Shown here: positions 46,804-56,321 of the stretch, one piece after another
How positions within the stretch are numbered: position 1 is the first letter of the stretch
Layout: each line of letters opens with the position of its first letter
Origin: Pedobacter hartonius
GTDB lineage: Bacteria; Bacteroidota; Bacteroidia; Sphingobacteriales; Sphingobacteriaceae
NCBI RefSeq assembly: GCF_900107535.1
Contig: NZ_FNRA01000003.1
Location: 372,001-436,000 of the forward strand
Length of the DNA stretch: 64,000 nt
Direction: 5' to 3'
Notes under the pieces: model-generated
The model's input: the letters and a program-made list of their open reading frames with translations, nothing else
The model's database searches: none
Told to the model about the DNA's origin: nothing
Program-made: the position numbers and the translations under genes

Positions 46804-48201
46804 TTATAACCAAACCGGATTGGTCAGCGCAACCATAGTTTGATCTGCTTTGCGTACTTCAACGCGAATATAAGAGGAAGAACCCGGCTTCACTTTCATA
46901 TCTATAGTTTGAACATCATCTGCCAGCTGATGGGATGAAATAAGCCCCTTATCCCCTATTACCATCAGCACTGTGTTTTTACAACCTTTTACCGTCAAAT
47001 GGACATCAGCTGCAGTATTTTTCGGCAGCTGATCACCTATACCATAGGTTTTTCCAGCGGAATTCACCGTTAACTGCAGCGAAACTGAATCTCCTGCTGC
47101 AATATAAACCCTACCTTTTTTTATTCCTTCCAGAATGGCATTTTTTGATAAGCCTTTCGCAAAAACAACCGTCTGCGGCCTTCCCAGGTTATTGGGAGAA
47201 CCACTTGCTATATGGGTATCACTCGCACCGATTGCAATTTTTTTAACTCCCTTTCGAAGTGACTCATCCCACCATTTTAAAGCCAGCGCATTCAGCACAT
47301 TCCATTCTCCATTCCAGATTTCAATCCCGTCAAACTCTTTTTCGTCAAACTTGAAGGTCTTATCACCTTTGTCATAGAAAGGGTGGTTGATGATGGCAAG
47401 GCCGCCATCCTGATGAACCCTACCAACGTATTTTCCAATTATGCCATCTTCAGGTTTATAACGCCAGTCGACCACCGTTTTTGCATCGAGGCCTATCGCA
47501 TTCCAGTGTCCGTACCGGGTTGAAGTCACTTCTTCGCCGTTGATGATCAGCAGGTCTTTCGAATCATACCTGCCCCAGTTCAGGTTTGCGGCGTTGGTAT
47601 TGTGTTCAGTAGAGATGATATAATCCAGTTTTTTGGCTTTGGCTTCTGCCACCAGTTCATCCGTGGTACGCCTGCCGTCAGAATGCAGTGTATGCATATG
47701 CAGATCGCCCCGGTACCATCCCGCAATGGTATTGAGCTGCACAGCAGCCGGTTTGCCCTCAACGATTTTCTGCTGTTTACCCGGGACTAATGTGATCTCC
47801 AGCGTCCAGCTGAGTCCTTCCGGGGCAATCGTGGAAGGATAGACCAGAATGTTCCAGGTGCCTGCGTTGATATTCCCGGCGATATACCCTGTAGATGCAG
47901 AAGCCTCAGCGATAAAAAATTCCTTCTTTGCCCCGCCAGACCAGCCCCTGAAACCCGCAGCATCCTGATAACCGTTTGCGTCGTAAATGCCCATGTTCAG
48001 CACATTGACCTTCATCTTGTCGTAACGCTCTTTCACCCTGATTTCGGTAGTACCTGCCGGTACATCAAAGGGAACATACAACAGTTCAAATAATTTATCT
48101 TTTGGAATGAATCCTTTGCGGACAACTTTGGACGAATCCTGTGCCGATACAAAAAGAACAGTAAGCTGAAGAAATAAAAGTAACCTGAGGTGTTTTTTCA
48201 T
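46804..48201 (-). CDS. Exported CehA/McbA-type PHP metallohydrolase
   Basis: A 465-residue protein with signal peptide (cut near VSAQD), an N-terminal beta-rich domain of ~150 residues, and a PHP domain from about residue 165. The metal-binding marks are RGDLHMHTLHSDG, IISTEHNTNAA, NGEEVTS, AIINHPFYD and IGASDTHIASGSP. A C-terminal beta domain follows. PHP enzymes hydrolyse phosphoesters with a trinuclear metal centre; this group is periplasmic or cell-surface. It starts 8 bp after the usp gene, downstream of a phosphate transporter, which fits a phosphate-scavenging role (inference). Confidence 0.88.
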   Translation of the reverse strand: MKKHLRLLLFLQLTVLFVSAQDSSKVVRKGFIPKDKLFELLYVPFDVPAGTTEIRVKERYDKMKVNVLNMGIYDANGYQDAAGFRGWSGGAKKEFFIAEASASTGYIAGNINAGTWNILVYPSTIAPEGLSWTLEITLVPGKQQKIVEGKPAAVQLNTIAGWYRGDLHMHTLHSDGRRTTDELVAEAKAKKLDYIISTEHNTNAANLNWGRYDSKDLLIINGEEVTSTRYGHWNAIGLDAKTVVDWRYKPEDGIIGKYVGRVHQDGGLAIINHPFYDKGDKTFKFDEKEFDGIEIWNGEWNVLNALALKWWDESLRKGVKKIAIGASDTHIASGSPNNLGRPQTVVFAKGLSKNAILEGIKKGRVYIAAGDSVSLQLTVNSAGKTYGIGDQLPKNTAADVHLTVKGCKNTVLMVIGDKGLISSHQLADDVQTIDMKVKPGSSSYIRVEVRKADQTMVALTNPVWL

Positions 48202-48209
48202 GAATTGGT

Positions 48210-49031
48210 TTATTCGTGTAAAACCAGAATGGCCTTTACAGATTTGTTCATTACCTGGTTCACTGTATTCCTGGTAAACAGCCGGTAAACAATATTATGA
48301 TGGTGTTTGACCAGACAAAGTATGTCTGTTTCATGCGATTCAATAAAAGCGAGTATGCCTGTTATCGGACTGCTTTCAGTAATATAATTGAATTCCGGTT
48401 TGCTGTGTTTGATCAGCCCCTTCAGCTTGCTCTCAAAGATCTCCACCTGTTTGGGGTCCGGCTTATCTGTAACATACAATACCTGCAGTTTTTCAGACTC
48501 AAAGCCCTTCACCATTTCATTCAGTGCGTTTACATCTTCTGCAGACAAGCGAGTTTCGTAATCTGTTGCAAGGGAGATAATGGGCACTTTAGAGAACTTG
48601 CTTTCCTTTGGAACAATCAGCGTAGGGATCTTTAAATTGCTGACCACCATACTGGCATTACTGCCCACGATTCCGGTAATCCCTGTTGAACCGGTAATGC
48701 CCATCACCAGCAGCTCAACATGATGGTTTGAGATATAACGGGTGATCACATTTTTCAGGAAACCCACATCACAAAGGGTGCTCACCTTAATATTGTTATA
48801 CTCTTCCCTGTCCGTATAAACACTCACCCATTCTTTGAGCGCTTCTCTCTTGTTGTTATAGTAGTTTTCAATAAATATTGCATTATAGGTACTGTTATTG
48901 ATGCCTTCCGTTGGATGTATCGCGTGAATAGCACATACTTCTAATTTCAATACTTTGGCTAATTCCATCGCATATTCCATTGCATTGGCCGCACTGGCTG
49001 AAAAATCGGTGGCTAACAATATTTGTTTCAT
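48210..49031 (-). CDS. Universal stress protein, tandem UspA domains
   Basis: A 273-residue cytosolic protein of two UspA-like domains. The first domain is complete: ILLATDFSASAANAMEYAMELA at the N-terminus and the GxxG-type loop VMGITGSTGITGIVGSNASMVV, which suggests ATP binding. The second (from ~145, VPIISLATDY) is more degenerate, ending SVKAILVLHE. It is placed 34 bp after a phosphate transporter and 8 bp before the PHP gene on the same strand. The role in stress survival is general for the family. Confidence 0.9.
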   Translation of the reverse strand: MKQILLATDFSASAANAMEYAMELAKVLKLEVCAIHAIHPTEGINNSTYNAIFIENYYNNKREALKEWVSVYTDREEYNNIKVSTLCDVGFLKNVITRYISNHHVELLVMGITGSTGITGIVGSNASMVVSNLKIPTLIVPKESKFSKVPIISLATDYETRLSAEDVNALNEMVKGFESEKLQVLYVTDKPDPKQVEIFESKLKGLIKHSKPEFNYITESSPITGILAFIESHETDILCLVKHHHNIVYRLFTRNTVNQVMNKSVKAILVLHE

Positions 49032-49065
49032 TTTTTCAGAAGGTTAGATAAACTGATATAGAAAT

Positions 49066-50517
49066 TTAAATAAATAAATGGAAAAACATAAATAAACCAA
49101 GCGCTAAAACAATAGCTACGGGTAAGGTTAACACCCATGCAATGGCTATGTTTTTCAACGTTCCGTTATTCAGGTTTTTAGTCCCTCCTGAAGCAACCAT
49201 TGCCCCTGCAATACCACTTGAAAGCACGTGGGTGGTGCTCACCGGTAATCCAAAACCTGTACTTAGTCCTATAGTTGTTGCGGCTACAATTTCGGCAGTT
49301 GCCCCTTGCGCATAACTCAAATGTTCATTCCCTATTTTCTCGCCGATAGTAACTACAATACGTTTCCAGCCGATCATTGTTCCAAGTCCGAGAGAAACGG
49401 AAATGGTAGCGATCACCCATATCGGTGCAAAATCAGTCACTTTACCCAACTCCAGCGAGGCATCAGACAGGATGGCCTCATCACCATGACGTAATTTGAA
49501 ATCTTTATTGGTTTTGATGGCTTCAATTCCGCTGTTGACCTTTTGGATCAGCTGACGGAACTTGTAAGCTTCGTGATTTTCGGTAATATGTTTCCCGTTT
49601 AATTCAGCCCGGGTTTCGCCGATGGCAGAATCAAGAGACAGAAACACACGGCTTCCACCGGGGTTGTCAGCTGAATTTCTGTTGAGTACAGCTTCCGTCT
49701 GGTTCAAAGAGGCCAGGATCTTTGCTTCGGGTACAGAATGGTTCACTGCAAATTTTACCGGTAAAAATGCGATCATGATCAGCATTAACAGGCCAACACC
49801 TTTTTGTCCGTCGTTACTGCCATGAAAAAAGCTGACCAGTGTACAGGTAGTGATCAGCAGTAGGCGTATAAGGATAGGAGGCCTGTCATTTTCACCCCTA
49901 GGGATATGAAAAAGTTGTTTTGATTTGACAATATGTTTCAGGAACATCATGAGCAGCACCGCCAGTCCAAAGCCAATCAAAGGAGAAAGCACGAGTGAAA
50001 GACCAATTTCTTCTGCCTGATGCCAGTTTACGCCCCGTCCTCCGTAATACCAGGTAAAACCTAAACTCGCTCCGATCATCGCACCAATCATGGTGTGGGA
50101 ACTGGAACATGGAATCCCCAGATACCAGGTACCCAGGTTCCATACGATGGAGGCAAGTAATACGGCAAGAACCATACATGCCCCAACTTCCACGGGAAGC
50201 AGCATCAGTTCATTGAGGGGAACAAGTTTCAGGATCCCCATGGCCACGGATACGCCACCGAGTAAAACACCCATGAAATTCCAGAAGCCTGACCAGGGAA
50301 CTGCGATTACCGGTTTCAGGGCTTTGGTGTAGATCACCGTTGCTACCGCGTTGGCGGTATCATGAAACCCGTTTACGAACTCAAAGCAGATCACTGCCAG
50401 GATACAAACTAAGAAAACGACCAGTATGGAGCCACTTAAATTTACTTCGCCTATAAAAGGGAAAACAACTGCATCTAAAGGGAATAGCATAAAATGAGTA
50501 AATGGATTGTTTACCAA
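49066..50517 (-). CDS. Inorganic phosphate transporter, PiT family
   Basis: A 483-residue membrane protein with about ten helices in two inverted halves. Family signatures are in both repeats: FEFVNGFHDTANAVATVIYT near residue 47, SSHTMIGAMIGAS, FFHGSNDGQKGVG in the middle and GFGLPVSTTHVLSSGIAGAM near the C-terminus. PiT carriers take up metal-phosphate with protons or sodium as a low-affinity system. A long hydrophilic loop (~285-365) is normal for the bacterial family. It heads a likely operon with usp and the PHP hydrolase. Confidence 0.95.
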   Translation of the reverse strand: MVNNPFTHFMLFPLDAVVFPFIGEVNLSGSILVVFLVCILAVICFEFVNGFHDTANAVATVIYTKALKPVIAVPWSGFWNFMGVLLGGVSVAMGILKLVPLNELMLLPVEVGACMVLAVLLASIVWNLGTWYLGIPCSSSHTMIGAMIGASLGFTWYYGGRGVNWHQAEEIGLSLVLSPLIGFGLAVLLMMFLKHIVKSKQLFHIPRGENDRPPILIRLLLITTCTLVSFFHGSNDGQKGVGLLMLIMIAFLPVKFAVNHSVPEAKILASLNQTEAVLNRNSADNPGGSRVFLSLDSAIGETRAELNGKHITENHEAYKFRQLIQKVNSGIEAIKTNKDFKLRHGDEAILSDASLELGKVTDFAPIWVIATISVSLGLGTMIGWKRIVVTIGEKIGNEHLSYAQGATAEIVAATTIGLSTGFGLPVSTTHVLSSGIAGAMVASGGTKNLNNGTLKNIAIAWVLTLPVAIVLALGLFMFFHLFI

Positions 50518-50597
50518 ATAACCACATAAGCCGTTTAAATGCCGTAAAATTCAGGTTAACAAATTGTTATATTATTTACGCGTTTAGATGACGTAGC

Positions 50598-51269
50598 TTA
50601 CTGATCTGAAGTCCGCCCAAACTCCAGAGTTCCGAAAAACTCAGGTAAATGGAAATCCGGCCTGTCATTCACAATTCTGTTCCAGGATAAGAAATGAGGG
50701 TTTGGCAGATCATCCCCGCATTTGAAGAAGTTGGCCCTCGCCTTTTTGCCCGTCAGTGAACCGGGCTGGCTGAATATAAATACTTCTGCGGGTATGATCA
50801 CGGTCAACTGCCACTCATACTTTGCCCCTGAGCCTGCCGGGACTGATTGCAGGATCATGTTCCGCCTGATCTTTTCGATCGTCCCTTCAGGCAGGAACCT
50901 GCGTTCTTCCCCATCAAAACGGTACCCCATGGAGCAGATACCAAAACAGTTCATTTCAATGTTGTAATAGGCCTGCTCGGCTTCGAGGGCAATAAAGAAT
51001 TCAACACAGTTGTCCTTATGTACGGGGTCATTGGTGCGGTACATGACTGACCTGATCACGTCTTCTTTTACGTAGTACTTCAGTAAAACCGCGTCTCCGC
51101 AATGCGCAATGGCAAAGGCCGCTGCAGAAGTGCTTTTAAACTGTGGCCAGGGTTCGTTATCGATTGCGTGTTTCGGCATGGAATCCATCAGTACATCAAT
51201 TTGTTCCAATGGGGTATTGCTATCGGCAGAAGAGATAAAGGGGATATGTATATGATTCATTAAATGCAA
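50598..51269 (-). CDS. CBM9-like carbohydrate-binding protein
   Basis: A 223-residue protein resembling the CBM9-like (DOMON-related) beta-sandwich group of Bacteroidota: KSTSAAAFAIAHCGDAVLLKYYV, VHKDNCVEFFIAL, YYNIEMNCFGICSMGYR, YEWQLTVIIPAEVF and the C-terminal FHLPEFFGTLEFG. Family members bind sugars or are annotated as carbohydrate-binding family 9-like. No signal peptide is visible, so unless a start is missed it is cytosolic or fused differently from the usual form. It is the last gene of the nag/SusCD operon, 77 bp after SusD. Confidence 0.72.
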   Translation of the reverse strand: MHLMNHIHIPFISSADSNTPLEQIDVLMDSMPKHAIDNEPWPQFKSTSAAAFAIAHCGDAVLLKYYVKEDVIRSVMYRTNDPVHKDNCVEFFIALEAEQAYYNIEMNCFGICSMGYRFDGEERRFLPEGTIEKIRRNMILQSVPAGSGAKYEWQLTVIIPAEVFIFSQPGSLTGKKARANFFKCGDDLPNPHFLSWNRIVNDRPDFHLPEFFGTLEFGRTSDQ

Positions 51270-51346
51270 AGGATAACAATTTATTTAATTTCAGCAGGTA
51301 AACGGACGCAAAATTAGCGAACATTTACCTGCAAAACTAATAACGC

Positions 51347-52924
51347 CTAATAACCCGGGTTTTGTTCCAGTTTAGCGTCCTTATTCAAATTAATCTCAGT
51401 TTGAGGGATGGGCAACAATACATTGTGTGCGGCAATGGTAGTGTTCTCTCCAGGATTTAACCGTTTAACCCGGTCCAGCAATGTACCTGTCCGCACGAGT
51501 GTCATCCTGCGGTTCTCCTCCCCGATCAGTTCCCTGGCACGTTCATCAAGGATGAGGTCTAATGTTACCTCTGCAGCAGTGACCGGGCTTACCTTCGCCC
51601 TGCTTCTCAGCACGTTGATACTGGCAGCAGCGGCGTCCAGTTTGCCCTGTTTATACTGGGCTTCGGCCTGCAAAAGATAGGTTTCGGCCAGGCGCATCAT
51701 GATCAGGTCTTTATAAGAGCCCCCGCCGGCAACATCGGTCACAAGAAAATGGTTCCACTTGGTAGTATACGGCACAATTCTGTATAAGGTATCTCCTGCA
51801 GACGGAATAACCTTTTTGCCCAGCAGCGCGGTATTTACAGGGTCATTATAGTAAAAATCACGGTGGATACTGTATTTGGAATTCCGCATATCTGCACCTT
51901 TATACACGTTATTGATGATCCATGGGCTCAGGCGCATCCTTCCAAGTCCGCGGCCGCCCAGTGAATCACAAATAGCCATTCCAACCAGTTGGTAGTAGGC
52001 AGGAACCCATACCCTCCTGTGCTGGTCAAAGCTGGATGATCCTCCATCGGTATTGTATTCTTCCTCTTCTACCCATATAGCTTCTTTATTGCCCTGTCTC
52101 CTGCGCTGGTTGCCATACAGGAACATATCAGAAAAAGGATCTCCTGCCTGGTCCTTTTTAATTCCATACCTGTCTGTGGTAATGGCAAAGGCACCGCTGC
52201 CGATCACATTTTTGGTTTGTACTTCGGCCAGGTCTGCTTTGCCTTCCCGAAGGTATACTTCCGCCAGCAATTGCTGTGCGGCTTCTTTACTGATCCGTCC
52301 CGGTTTCTTCACGGCATCGATCACTGGAAGATTAGCTGCTGCAAAAACGAGATCGGTATTGATAAAATCATTGATAGTGGCTAGAGGGGCCCTTACAAAA
52401 TCTGTTTTCGGGACTGAAAGCGGCTCCTCGATCAAAGGCACGCCTCCATATAAAGTAGCCAGGAAGTTATAGGCGTAGCCCCTGAAAAATTTGGCTTCAG
52501 CCAGGTACCCGTTACGGCCGGAAGCTGAAAGCGGCGTAGAGGGATCTGAAGCCCCTTTAATGATTTGGTTGGCATTAGTGATCACCTTGTACGCCCAGGT
52601 CCAGTAATACAAAGCGGCTACATCCTGTGAGTTCAGCGTGTTGTAATTGTGATAGGGGATTTCTTCACCATTTCCGTTTCCGTCGATCACCACATCGGTT
52701 CCTACCTGGAAGATACACAGCAGGGATTGTGTCACCTGCATGGTATATTGCTGACGCACAGATTCCTGCAGGCCCGCAATTCCGGCTTCCAGCCCTACTG
52801 AGTCTTTAAAAGTAGTGAGGGGCGAATATGCAGAGTCTGACTTTTCATCAAGAAAACTTTTTTTACAGGAGAATAAGCCTGCTGAAGCCAGTAAAATGAC
52901 TAGTATGATATAAAGCTGTTTCAT
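51347..52924 (-). CDS. SusD-like outer-membrane lipoprotein (GlcNAc locus)
   Basis: A 525-residue SusD/RagB-family lipoprotein: lipobox LASAGLFSC, then a helical body with KFFRGYAYNFLATLYGGVPLIEEPL, QQLLAEVYLREGKADLAEVQTK, LAETYLLQAEAQYKQGKLDA and the end LLPIPQTEINLNKDAKLEQNPGY, all typical. It caps the neighbouring SusC (23 bp upstream) and binds the polysaccharide or oligosaccharide. The locus context (GH20, NagP-like transporter, NagA, NagB) points to chitooligosaccharides or other GlcNAc-containing glycans. Confidence 0.95.
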   Translation of the reverse strand: MKQLYIILVILLASAGLFSCKKSFLDEKSDSAYSPLTTFKDSVGLEAGIAGLQESVRQQYTMQVTQSLLCIFQVGTDVVIDGNGNGEEIPYHNYNTLNSQDVAALYYWTWAYKVITNANQIIKGASDPSTPLSASGRNGYLAEAKFFRGYAYNFLATLYGGVPLIEEPLSVPKTDFVRAPLATINDFINTDLVFAAANLPVIDAVKKPGRISKEAAQQLLAEVYLREGKADLAEVQTKNVIGSGAFAITTDRYGIKKDQAGDPFSDMFLYGNQRRRQGNKEAIWVEEEEYNTDGGSSSFDQHRRVWVPAYYQLVGMAICDSLGGRGLGRMRLSPWIINNVYKGADMRNSKYSIHRDFYYNDPVNTALLGKKVIPSAGDTLYRIVPYTTKWNHFLVTDVAGGGSYKDLIMMRLAETYLLQAEAQYKQGKLDAAAASINVLRSRAKVSPVTAAEVTLDLILDERARELIGEENRRMTLVRTGTLLDRVKRLNPGENTTIAAHNVLLPIPQTEINLNKDAKLEQNPGY

Positions 52925-52947
52925 TTCTTTTTTATTTAAAGGTTTTC

Positions 52948-55900
52948 TTAGCGTAAACTTAAATTCACACCAATTACATAGGAAGATACCAATGGATATA
53001 TCCCATAACTCAGATCTGCATTGGCAGTACCAGCCTGATTGGCGTTTACATTCAGCTCAGGATCAAGCCCCACCCAGTTGGTAAACGTATGGAGGTTCCG
53101 CCCGCTGATATAGGCCGTAAGGCCACCCAGTTTCAGTTTGTCTGCCATCTGCTGAGGCAAAGTGTAACTCGCCGTTACATCTTTTATCCTTGTAAAATTC
53201 TGTTTTACGGGATAAGCATATAATTTCGGGTTTACATAACTCAGCGCCGGCCGGGTATTGCTGCCGTTCTCCGCGGTCCAGTACCCAACCTGTTGTGGAA
53301 TATTTACACGTCCCCCATAATCCTGAAGGTTGAGGATGGGGTTATTGATCATCGAACCCTGCGAAGTCTGCAGAAATACGCTGAGGTGAAAATTCTTGTA
53401 ATTGAAGTTATTGATCATCCCTCCTGTCCATTTCGGCAGACTGGTACCCTGGTAGGTTTTATCGGCCTCAGTGATCTTGCCATCACCATTCACATCAGCA
53501 AATTTCAGGTCGCCTGGTTTGGCACCGGGATCTACTTTTGAGGCATCCTCTCCTACCTGCCATACGCCTGCAAGTTTGTAATCATAAATGGCCCTCAGTG
53601 ATTTGCCTATGAACCATTTGTTGCCTATATCGTCCTGGTTTCCTCCGTAAAGCGAAACGATCTTGTTGCGGCTTGCGGCAAAATTGAAATTGGTTGACCA
53701 GGAGAAATTAGTGGTCTTCAGATTGGCCGTGTTCAGGGTCAGTTCAATTCCTTTATTGGAAACACTTCCAAGGTTGTCATAAATACTTGGATAACCACTG
53801 ACCGCAGGAATCTGGCGTTTCAGCAGGAGGTCTTTGGTTTTGGTTTTATAGACCTCTATGCTACCGCTGATACGGCTATGGAACAGGGAATAATCCAGTC
53901 CAAGATTCGTACCCGTAGTACTTTCCCAGTTCAGGTTTGCATTTCCGAGTACACCGTTTACTCCCAGCGAGCTGGACAGTAAACCTGTTGTAGTGACACC
54001 ACTATAAATATATTTGGTGATTCCCTGCGTGGTCAGCGTTTGGTACACCCCAACGGCCTGGTTTCCGCTTGTTCCGTAGGAAGCACGAAGTTTCAGGTTA
54101 TCGATCTGTTTTACATTTTTAAGGAAATCCTCATTGGAAACATTCCATCCCAGGGCTACCGAGGGAAACACTCCGTATTTACTGGTTGAGGACCCGAAAG
54201 CCGAATAGCCATCCCGTCTGGCAGTAGCCGTCAGGAGGTATTTGCTGTTATAGGAATAATTGATACGCCCCATCTGGGAGATCAGTGCCTCCCTGCTGTA
54301 ATAGGTAGCACCGGTAATCAGGCTGGCCGCATTGATGTTGTTAAAGGACAGGTCGTTATTGACGAATGTGCTTCCGTTTACAGTGGCTGATTTATATTTC
54401 TTTTCCTGGGCACTATACAGGGCAGTTACGTCTAAATGGTGTTTTCCCCAGTTCTGATCATAAGACAGGATATTCTCTACCAGCCAGCTGTTGGTTTCAG
54501 TATTATTGACCGAAGCCGTACCCCCTAAGGTATTCCCGGCATTGGTACCGCCATAACTATCAAGCACGGTGGGCAAATAGGTATAGTTTCCGTTCAGCCT
54601 GTATTTCAAGCCTTTCAGAAACAGCGGTTTAATTTCAGTATAGAAGGTCCCGTTCAGATTTTTATTCCTGTTGACGATATCCTTATTTAAACCGAGGAGG
54701 GGATTTTTATATAAGGTTTCTGAGAACATGGGATAGATGTTATACTGTCCTTTTGAATCATATTCCTGTCCGTAAGGGCTCATTTGCATTGCTGCGCTGT
54801 AATCTACAGTTCCGCCATCGGTATTGTTCGCAGCAAAGAAAATAGAGGTTCCTATTGTCATCCAGCTGGTTACGTTGGCATCCAGGTTTGACCTGAAGGA
54901 AGCCCGGTTATACTGGTACCCTTTCAGCACACCTTTTTGTTTCTGGTATTCACCCGAAATAAAATACCTCACATTTTCTGATCCGCCGGTAATGCTCAGG
55001 TTATGATCCTGGATATAGCCCTGCTGGGATATTTCATCCATCCAGTCGGTCGTGATGCCTGAATTGTAATTGGCTATCTCACTCTGATTGGGTACCGGCG
55101 GATTATTGGCCACCAGGCTTTTCTGTTTGGTATAGTCCAGGTATTTCTGTACATATTGTTCACCTGTTAACGGCGTTAACGTCTTATTCTGAAACTCAGG
55201 GCCGGCATAAGCACTGTAGCGAACCGTTGGTTTCCCGGTTTTACCGCGCTTGGTAGTGACCAGGATGACACCACTGGAACCCCTTGTTCCGTAAATGGCT
55301 ACTGCCGAAGCATCCTTGAGGATCTCGATGGAAGCAATGTCATTAGGATTGATATCATTCAGGGAACCTCCTAAATTGCTGAAGGGCACTCCGTCAATTA
55401 CTACTAACGGAGAGGTACTTGCATTAATGGAGTTTACGCCCCTTACCAATACGCTGGGCGAACTTCCGGGTACCGATGAACCGGTGTTCACAGTCAGCCC
55501 TGCTGTGGTACCTTCAATGGCCTGTAATACGTTAGTCACGGGTAGTTCAGATAATCTTTCTTTTGGAACTGAGGTTACTGAACCGGTAATATCAGAACGT
55601 TTCTGTGTTCCGTAACCTACTACCACTACTTCGTTCAGCTGTTTCTGTACCTGGTCTACCTTCAGGGTTACGTTCATCCTGGAATTGGTCACCGGGATTC
55701 TTTCTGTAGTAAAGCCCATGTAAGTATAAACCAGTGTAGCACCTTCAAGCGCACTGATCTGATATTCACCCTGTGAGTTGGTTACCGTGCCGGACTTTGT
55801 ACCGGCAATCATAATGCTTACTCCCGGAAGTGGTTCGCCGGTTTCATCCGTGATCTTACCTTTTACAGTAATGTTTTGCAGTGCAGAAAGGACTGCAGAT

Positions 55901-56151
55901 TTTTTGTTATGCACTAAAGAGCCGTTTTCAGCCTGAGGGCTCAGCGGAGCTGTCGTGCTTTTATTTGGGGTATTGCCTGGCGATGCAGCGCCCTCGGCTG
56001 GAGTAGTATCTCCTGCAGGATTAATAGCGGTACTGGCGTTGGCGTTGAAGCAGCTAAAGAAAACAACAGCGAGAATAAGATGGTGTTTTTGTTTCAATAT
56101 GCTCTCCAACCAGACAATAGAAGACTTACGGTGAGGTCGTAGTTTTTTCAT
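52948..56151 (-). CDS. SusC/RagA TonB-dependent transporter (GlcNAc locus)
   Basis: A 1067-residue outer-membrane transporter. Signal peptide at about residues 20-45 (HHLILAVVFFSCFNANAS), an unusual Pro/Ala/Ser-rich linker (~45-85), a carboxypeptidase-regulatory-like domain (VKGKITDETGEPLPGVSIMI), TonB-box region NEVVVVGYGTQKR, plug, and barrel ending VIGVNLSLR. No STN domain, unlike pair 1. Another Met 33 codons upstream (56250) exists, but the start at 56151 (MKKLRPHRK) is the natural one. SusD follows after 23 bp; GH20 and MFS genes lie upstream on the same strand. Confidence 0.94.
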   Translation of the reverse strand: MKKLRPHRKSSIVWLESILKQKHHLILAVVFFSCFNANASTAINPAGDTTPAEGAASPGNTPNKSTTAPLSPQAENGSLVHNKKSAVLSALQNITVKGKITDETGEPLPGVSIMIAGTKSGTVTNSQGEYQISALEGATLVYTYMGFTTERIPVTNSRMNVTLKVDQVQKQLNEVVVVGYGTQKRSDITGSVTSVPKERLSELPVTNVLQAIEGTTAGLTVNTGSSVPGSSPSVLVRGVNSINASTSPLVVIDGVPFSNLGGSLNDINPNDIASIEILKDASAVAIYGTRGSSGVILVTTKRGKTGKPTVRYSAYAGPEFQNKTLTPLTGEQYVQKYLDYTKQKSLVANNPPVPNQSEIANYNSGITTDWMDEISQQGYIQDHNLSITGGSENVRYFISGEYQKQKGVLKGYQYNRASFRSNLDANVTSWMTIGTSIFFAANNTDGGTVDYSAAMQMSPYGQEYDSKGQYNIYPMFSETLYKNPLLGLNKDIVNRNKNLNGTFYTEIKPLFLKGLKYRLNGNYTYLPTVLDSYGGTNAGNTLGGTASVNNTETNSWLVENILSYDQNWGKHHLDVTALYSAQEKKYKSATVNGSTFVNNDLSFNNINAASLITGATYYSREALISQMGRINYSYNSKYLLTATARRDGYSAFGSSTSKYGVFPSVALGWNVSNEDFLKNVKQIDNLKLRASYGTSGNQAVGVYQTLTTQGITKYIYSGVTTTGLLSSSLGVNGVLGNANLNWESTTGTNLGLDYSLFHSRISGSIEVYKTKTKDLLLKRQIPAVSGYPSIYDNLGSVSNKGIELTLNTANLKTTNFSWSTNFNFAASRNKIVSLYGGNQDDIGNKWFIGKSLRAIYDYKLAGVWQVGEDASKVDPGAKPGDLKFADVNGDGKITEADKTYQGTSLPKWTGGMINNFNYKNFHLSVFLQTSQGSMINNPILNLQDYGGRVNIPQQVGYWTAENGSNTRPALSYVNPKLYAYPVKQNFTRIKDVTASYTLPQQMADKLKLGGLTAYISGRNLHTFTNWVGLDPELNVNANQAGTANADLSYGIYPLVSSYVIGVNLSLR

Positions 56152-56321
56152 ACATTTGCGGTTATAGTTGAACTGATCTGTGAAATAATCAGGCATCATT
56201 GATTGCCTGATTGAGGTTGGAAAGGCTTTGAAGGAAGATGTAGCGAGCATCTTCCTTTCTTTTTCCGTGATTACTGAGATTTTTCTAAGTCATGATTTTT
56301 AGCGTTTAATAGACGTGAATA

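Noticed and set aside
52053..52472. A 139-codon plus-strand frame
   Set aside because: Shadow of the SusD gene.
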